Source: Sphaerobacter thermophilus DSM 20745 (GTDB lineage: Bacteria; Chloroflexota; Chloroflexia; Thermomicrobiales; Thermomicrobiaceae). From it: a stretch of DNA of 64,000 nt. Positions within the stretch are counted from its first letter, which is position 1. Each line of letters starts with the position of its first letter. A model generated the notes under the pieces. It saw only the letters and a program-made list of their open reading frames with translations. It had not been told where the DNA came from and searched no databases. Both the position numbers and the translations under genes were made by a program. Where the stretch lies: contig NC_013524.1 in NCBI RefSeq assembly GCF_000024985.1, positions 1,116,001 to 1,180,000 on the forward strand, written 5' to 3'. Below, in pieces: positions 60,766 to 64,000 of the stretch.

Positions 60766-61947
60766 ATGGTAGAGGGACGCTGGCTCCACTACGCGACACA
60801 GGAGGAGATCAAGGCTGGGCGCACGACGGACGTCTATTTCCTGCGCACCGTCGAGATCTTGAAAGCCGAGGGGCGGAACCCACATGTCCGCGCCGAGTTC
60901 GTCGCCAAGTCGCTGCCCGGCGGCATGTCGTGGGCCGTCCTGGCCGGGCTCGACGAGGTGGTGGGGCTGCTCGACGGCATCCCAGTGGACGTGCGGGCCA
61001 TGCCCGAGGGAAGCATCTTCTACCCCTACGAGCCGGTGATGGAGATTTCCGGCCCGTACCTCTCCTTCGCGGTGCTGGAGACGGCGATCCTGGGGCTGAT
61101 CTGCCAGTCGTCCGGGGTAGCGACCAAGGCCGCCCGGATCCGGCGGCTCGCCGGTGACAAGACGGTCGTCAGCTTCGGCGCCCGGCGTATCCACCCCGCG
61201 GTGAGCCTGGCCGTGGAGCGCGCCGCCTACATCGGCGGCTGCGACGGTGTCAGCGTCGTCGAGGCGGCGGAACTGCTCGGCCAGGACCCGACCGGCACGA
61301 CGCCCCACGCGCTTATCCTCATCATGGGCGACACGGTGGACGCTATGCTCGCCTACGACCGCATCCTGCCTCCGGAGATCCCGCGCATCGCGCTGATCGA
61401 CACCTTCCAGGACGAGAAATTCGAGGCGATCCGCGTCGCCGAGGCGCTCGGCGATCGCCTCTGGGGTGTGCGGTTGGACACCCCGGGCTCGCGACGGGGC
61501 AACTTCCTGCGCATCCTGGAGGAGGTGCGCTGGGAGTTGGACCTGCGCGGCTTCCAGCATGTCAAGCTGATCGTCAGCGGCGGGCTGGACGAGGACGAGG
61601 TGGTGCGCCTGCGCCACATCGTCGATGCCTTCGGCGTCGGCACGAGCATCAGCGGCGCCAAGACGATCGACTTCAGCATGGACATCGTCGAGATCGAAGG
61701 CGAGCCGATCGCCAAGCGGGGCAAGATGAGCGGCGCGAAAGAGGTCTGGCGCTGCCCGGCCACTGGCGCGGGCCGCGTCACGCGCCTTGGCGACCCGCCT
61801 CCGGCCGATCTCTGTCCCGACGGCGTCCAGCCCGAGCGGGCGCTCAAGCCGCTGCTGCGCGAGGGCACGCTGGTCGCCCCACTGCCGACGCCGAGCGAGA
61901 TCCGCGACCACGTCATCAACCAGCTCAAGACCTGGCCGCTGGAGTAA
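60766..61947 (+). CDS. pncB: nicotinate phosphoribosyltransferase
   Basis: A 393-residue protein of the NAD salvage enzyme family: DVYFLRTVEILKAEGRNPHV, the GARRIHPAVSLAVERAAYIGG substrate region, LDTPGSRRGNF and the phosphate-binding IVSGGLDEDEV and FGVGTSISGAKTIDFSMDIVE. It converts nicotinate and PRPP to nicotinate mononucleotide. A Cys-x-n zinc-like end (EVWRCPATGAG) is seen. ATG 60766 is preferred; a long alternative frame starts inside the promoter region. Confidence 0.88.
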   Translation: MVEGRWLHYATQEEIKAGRTTDVYFLRTVEILKAEGRNPHVRAEFVAKSLPGGMSWAVLAGLDEVVGLLDGIPVDVRAMPEGSIFYPYEPVMEISGPYLSFAVLETAILGLICQSSGVATKAARIRRLAGDKTVVSFGARRIHPAVSLAVERAAYIGGCDGVSVVEAAELLGQDPTGTTPHALILIMGDTVDAMLAYDRILPPEIPRIALIDTFQDEKFEAIRVAEALGDRLWGVRLDTPGSRRGNFLRILEEVRWELDLRGFQHVKLIVSGGLDEDEVVRLRHIVDAFGVGTSISGAKTIDFSMDIVEIEGEPIAKRGKMSGAKEVWRCPATGAGRVTRLGDPPPADLCPDGVQPERALKPLLREGTLVAPLPTPSEIRDHVINQLKTWPLE

Positions 61948-62008
61948 CGCGCGGCTGGCGTGAGCGGGCTACCTCGGTGGCGTGATGGCTCCCGCGCCAC
62001 GGTGCGGA

Positions 62009-62137
62009 TGCCCGGGGCTGAAGCCGCCGGGCTCACAAGGAAAGCCCGCTATAGCGGGCTGAGGCGTGGCGAGGCTCACGCTCGGGTGATACGGTGTCCG
62101 CCATCCAAATGAGTGCCCGGGGGTAAACCCCCCGGGC
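62009..62137. repeat. second site of CCCGGGGG-core intergenic repeats
   Basis: Contains GCCCGGGGCTGAAGCC, a AGCCCGCTATAGCGGGCT palindrome, GATACGGTGTC and GTGCCCGGGGGTAAAC with its complement. All are close relatives of the elements at 19553-19913. It fills most of the gap between two converging genes. Confidence 0.7.
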
Positions 62138-62195
62138 CCGGTCCACACCGTTGAGTTCCTTGCACCGCTCGGCTCGCGCCCGAAGCGGCGAGACA

Positions 62196-62903
62196 TCACT
62201 CGGCCGCGGCGCGACTCGCTGATGCCGCGTTGGCGTGGGAGAGCCGACCGTCGGCGATGCGGATGACGCGGTCCACCAGGTCGAGCATGCGCTCGTCGTG
62301 GGTGACCATCACCGCGGCCTTGTTCCGCTCCTTCACCTCCCGGGCGAGCATCTCCACGACCTCGCGCCCGCGAACGGAGTCGAGACTCGAAGTCGGCTCG
62401 TCGGCCAGCAGGATGTCGGGGTCGTTCATCAGCGCGCGGGCGATTGCCACCCGCTGGCGTTCGCCGCCGGAGAGGGCTTCCGGGTAGTGATCGAGGCGGT
62501 GACCCAGCCCGAGTTCCCGCAGGAGATCGTCGGCGCGCGTTCGCGCAGCCGCGTCGATCCGCCCGGCCAGGCGCGCGACCAGCAGCAACTGATCGCGTGC
62601 CGTGAGGTAGGGGACGAGGTTCGATGTCTGGAGCACGAAGCCGATGTGCTCCAACCGGATGCGGGCGAGCGCGGCTGCGTTGAGGCCGGTGAGTTCCTGC
62701 CCTTTGAGCACAACCCGGCCTCGTGTCGGTTGCAGTAGCGCGCCGGCGATCGCCAGGAGCGTCGTCTTGCCCGAGCCGGACGGCCCCACGACCGCCACCA
62801 GCTCCCCGGCGGAGACGCTGAGCGAGACGCCATCCAGGGCGGTGACGGCGTACTCCCCTTGCCCGTAGATCTTGGTGACGTTGTCCAGCAACAAGGTGGT
62901 CAT
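62196..62903 (-). CDS. ABC transporter ATPase, LolD/MacB type
   Basis: A 235-residue ATPase: Walker A GPSGSGKTTLLAIAG, Q-loop GFVLQTSNLVP, signature LSGGERQRVAIARALM, Walker B ILLADEPTSSLD and MVTHDERM. The MacB/LolD/DevA-like sequence goes with the FtsX-like permease encoded three bases upstream in the operon. It would power export or membrane extraction of a lipid or peptide. Confidence 0.93.
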   Translation of the reverse strand: MTTLLLDNVTKIYGQGEYAVTALDGVSLSVSAGELVAVVGPSGSGKTTLLAIAGALLQPTRGRVVLKGQELTGLNAAALARIRLEHIGFVLQTSNLVPYLTARDQLLLVARLAGRIDAAARTRADDLLRELGLGHRLDHYPEALSGGERQRVAIARALMNDPDILLADEPTSSLDSVRGREVVEMLAREVKERNKAAVMVTHDERMLDLVDRVIRIADGRLSHANAASASRAAAE

Positions 62904-62905
62904 TG

Positions 62906-64000
62906 TCAGTCCACTCTCCCGATGGCGATGAGCGGGTCGATCTTGGCGATCCGACGGAGCGAGAGGAGCGTCCCGAGGAGGCCGACTCCCACCAGGACCA
63001 CGGCGTAGGTCAGGATGAGCCGAGAGTCCAGGGAGAAGGGGATCTCGGGCGGGATCATCGCCGCCACGATGTAGGTCAACCCGGCAGCGGCAGCCACTCC
63101 GAGCAAAGTCAAGAGTATGACCTGGGCGATCAGGTCGCGGGCCAGGAAGCTGGTGGTGGCGCCGAGTGCCTTGAGCACGCCGAACTGGTTGGTCTTCTGC
63201 AGGGTCAGGATGTAGAAGAAGACAGCCAGCACGAAGGCGGCGATCACGAAGAGGAAGGCGAGTATCAGGGTGATGGTGCCCATCTCCTCGCGGTATCCGG
63301 GGAGGTTCTCCAGCGCCACCTGACGGGTGGCGACCTCGACGCCAGGCACGTCCTGCTCGACTCGCGCAGCGGTGGACTCATCCATCTGCACGGCCACGGC
63401 GCTGATCGGATCGACCACCGACCCGGCCGAGCCGGGCGCGGCAAACTTGAGTTCGCGCCAGGTCGGGATGTCCATGAAGATCACCGGCAGGTGGTTGTAC
63501 GTCTGGCCGGTGGTGAAGCCAACCACGGTCAGCACCGTGCCTGACGGGCTGACGATCAACTGGTCGCCCAGCCGCACCCCATGGCGCTTGAAACTGTCGT
63601 TCACCACGACGCTCGCTGCCGGCTGGCCGGCGAACGTCTGGCCCTCGACGATCCGCGGCGCGAGGAAGCTGTTGGGATCGATTGCCAGGATGGTGGCGTC
63701 GATCTTCTCGTCCTCCTCGCCGCGCGTCACGGTGACCGTGAGGTGGCCAAGAGGCGCGGCGGCGGTGACGCCTGGCACAGCGCGCACCGCCTCCACCGCC
63801 TCTTCGGGTAGGATCGAGAGGTGGAGGAAGAAGCGCACGTCAGCCTGGAAGACGAGGTGGTCGGCTTCCATGTTCATCAGGCTGGCGCCGTTGTCGGTCG
63901 CAAGGCCGGTGGCCAACCCGGAGAGGAGGAAGACGAGCCACGCGATCAGCGCGATAATCGCGCCGATCAGGATGTAACGCAGGCGGGCGTGGCGGAACTC
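62906..64000 (-). CDS. FtsX-like ABC permease (DevC/MacB type), partial
   Basis: At least 365 residues are visible; the frame remains open to the window edge, so the N-terminus is cut off. Visible parts: a membrane helix near the cut end (RYILIGAIIALIAWLVFLL), a large extracytoplasmic domain (VPGVTAAAPLGHLTVTV; VVGFTTGQTYNHLPVIF) and three C-terminal helices (LILAFLFVIAAFVLAVFFYI). It pairs with the ATPase gene that follows. Confidence 0.88.
   Translation of the reverse strand, partial: EFRHARLRYILIGAIIALIAWLVFLLSGLATGLATDNGASLMNMEADHLVFQADVRFFLHLSILPEEAVEAVRAVPGVTAAAPLGHLTVTVTRGEEDEKIDATILAIDPNSFLAPRIVEGQTFAGQPAASVVVNDSFKRHGVRLGDQLIVSPSGTVLTVVGFTTGQTYNHLPVIFMDIPTWRELKFAAPGSAGSVVDPISAVAVQMDESTAARVEQDVPGVEVATRQVALENLPGYREEMGTITLILAFLFVIAAFVLAVFFYILTLQKTNQFGVLKALGATTSFLARDLIAQVILLTLLGVAAAAGLTYIVAAMIPPEIPFSLDSRLILTYAVVLVGVGLLGTLLSLRRIAKIDPLIAIGRVD

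Overview
The window is high-GC bacterial chromosome with short or overlapping gene junctions, GTG and TTG starts, and many stem-loop repeats built on a CCCGGGGG core. Gene content and style suggest a thermophilic Chloroflexota, most like Thermomicrobia/Sphaerobacter. This is an inference from appearance, not from a search. No rRNA, tRNA, prophage or insertion sequence was recognised.

Layout. (1) Positions 1-864, minus strand: a 69-residue peptide gene with a strong ribosome site, then a trans-isoprenyl-diphosphate-synthase-like protein cut by the window edge. The peptide ends in Gly-Trp-Trp-Ala, so the pair recalls ComX/ComQ (tryptophan-prenylated peptide and its prenyltransferase). (2) 1181-9264, minus: one tightly coupled operon with a nucleotidyltransferase-like protein, three radical SAM enzymes with a cobalamin-binding-type N-terminus and two methyltransferases, one of them a double-domain fusion. 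The product is unknown. (3) 9846-11229: two toxin-antitoxin modules, both with defects at UAG codons. (4) 11299-19169: ABC exporter, 2-hydroxyacid dehydrogenase, serine hydrolase, ion-transporter-like permease, TenA under a TPP riboswitch, and formaldehyde dehydrogenase. (5) 20228-26165, plus: ArsR-like regulator, peptide-type ABC importer lacking its ATPases, and a serine hydrolase. (6) 26250-37535: complete type I-E CRISPR-Cas system with 38 repeats. A block of two spacers occurs twice, and there is almost no separate leader. (7) 37843-58000: exopolysaccharide region. It opens with an oxidoreductase, then a promoter with a palindromic operator and two tandem copies of a pseudoknot-forming leader RNA, each followed by an intrinsic terminator. 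The operon that follows encodes a priming sugar transferase, glycosyltransferases, a GDP-mannose 3,5-epimerase-like enzyme, a deacetylase, a flippase and a polymerase/ligase. Opposite strand: a Tat-exported beta-helix protein behind a cyclic-di-GMP-I riboswitch, a stress/CBS protein, a DUF4012 membrane protein and a tyrosine autokinase. A PHP-type tyrosine phosphatase lies on the plus strand. (8) 58286-64000: hypothetical proteins, a candidate small RNA, a dUTPase-like enzyme, nicotinate phosphoribosyltransferase and an ABC exporter running off the end.

How it fits together. The polysaccharide region carries lipid-linked priming, chain extension, flipping, polymerisation, phosphorylation-dependent length control and RNA-level regulation. 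The strongest candidates for undescribed biology are the tandem leader RNA at 38728-39032 and the peptide/prenyltransferase pair at 1-864. Next are the three-radical-SAM operon and the candidate small RNA at 59309-59447.
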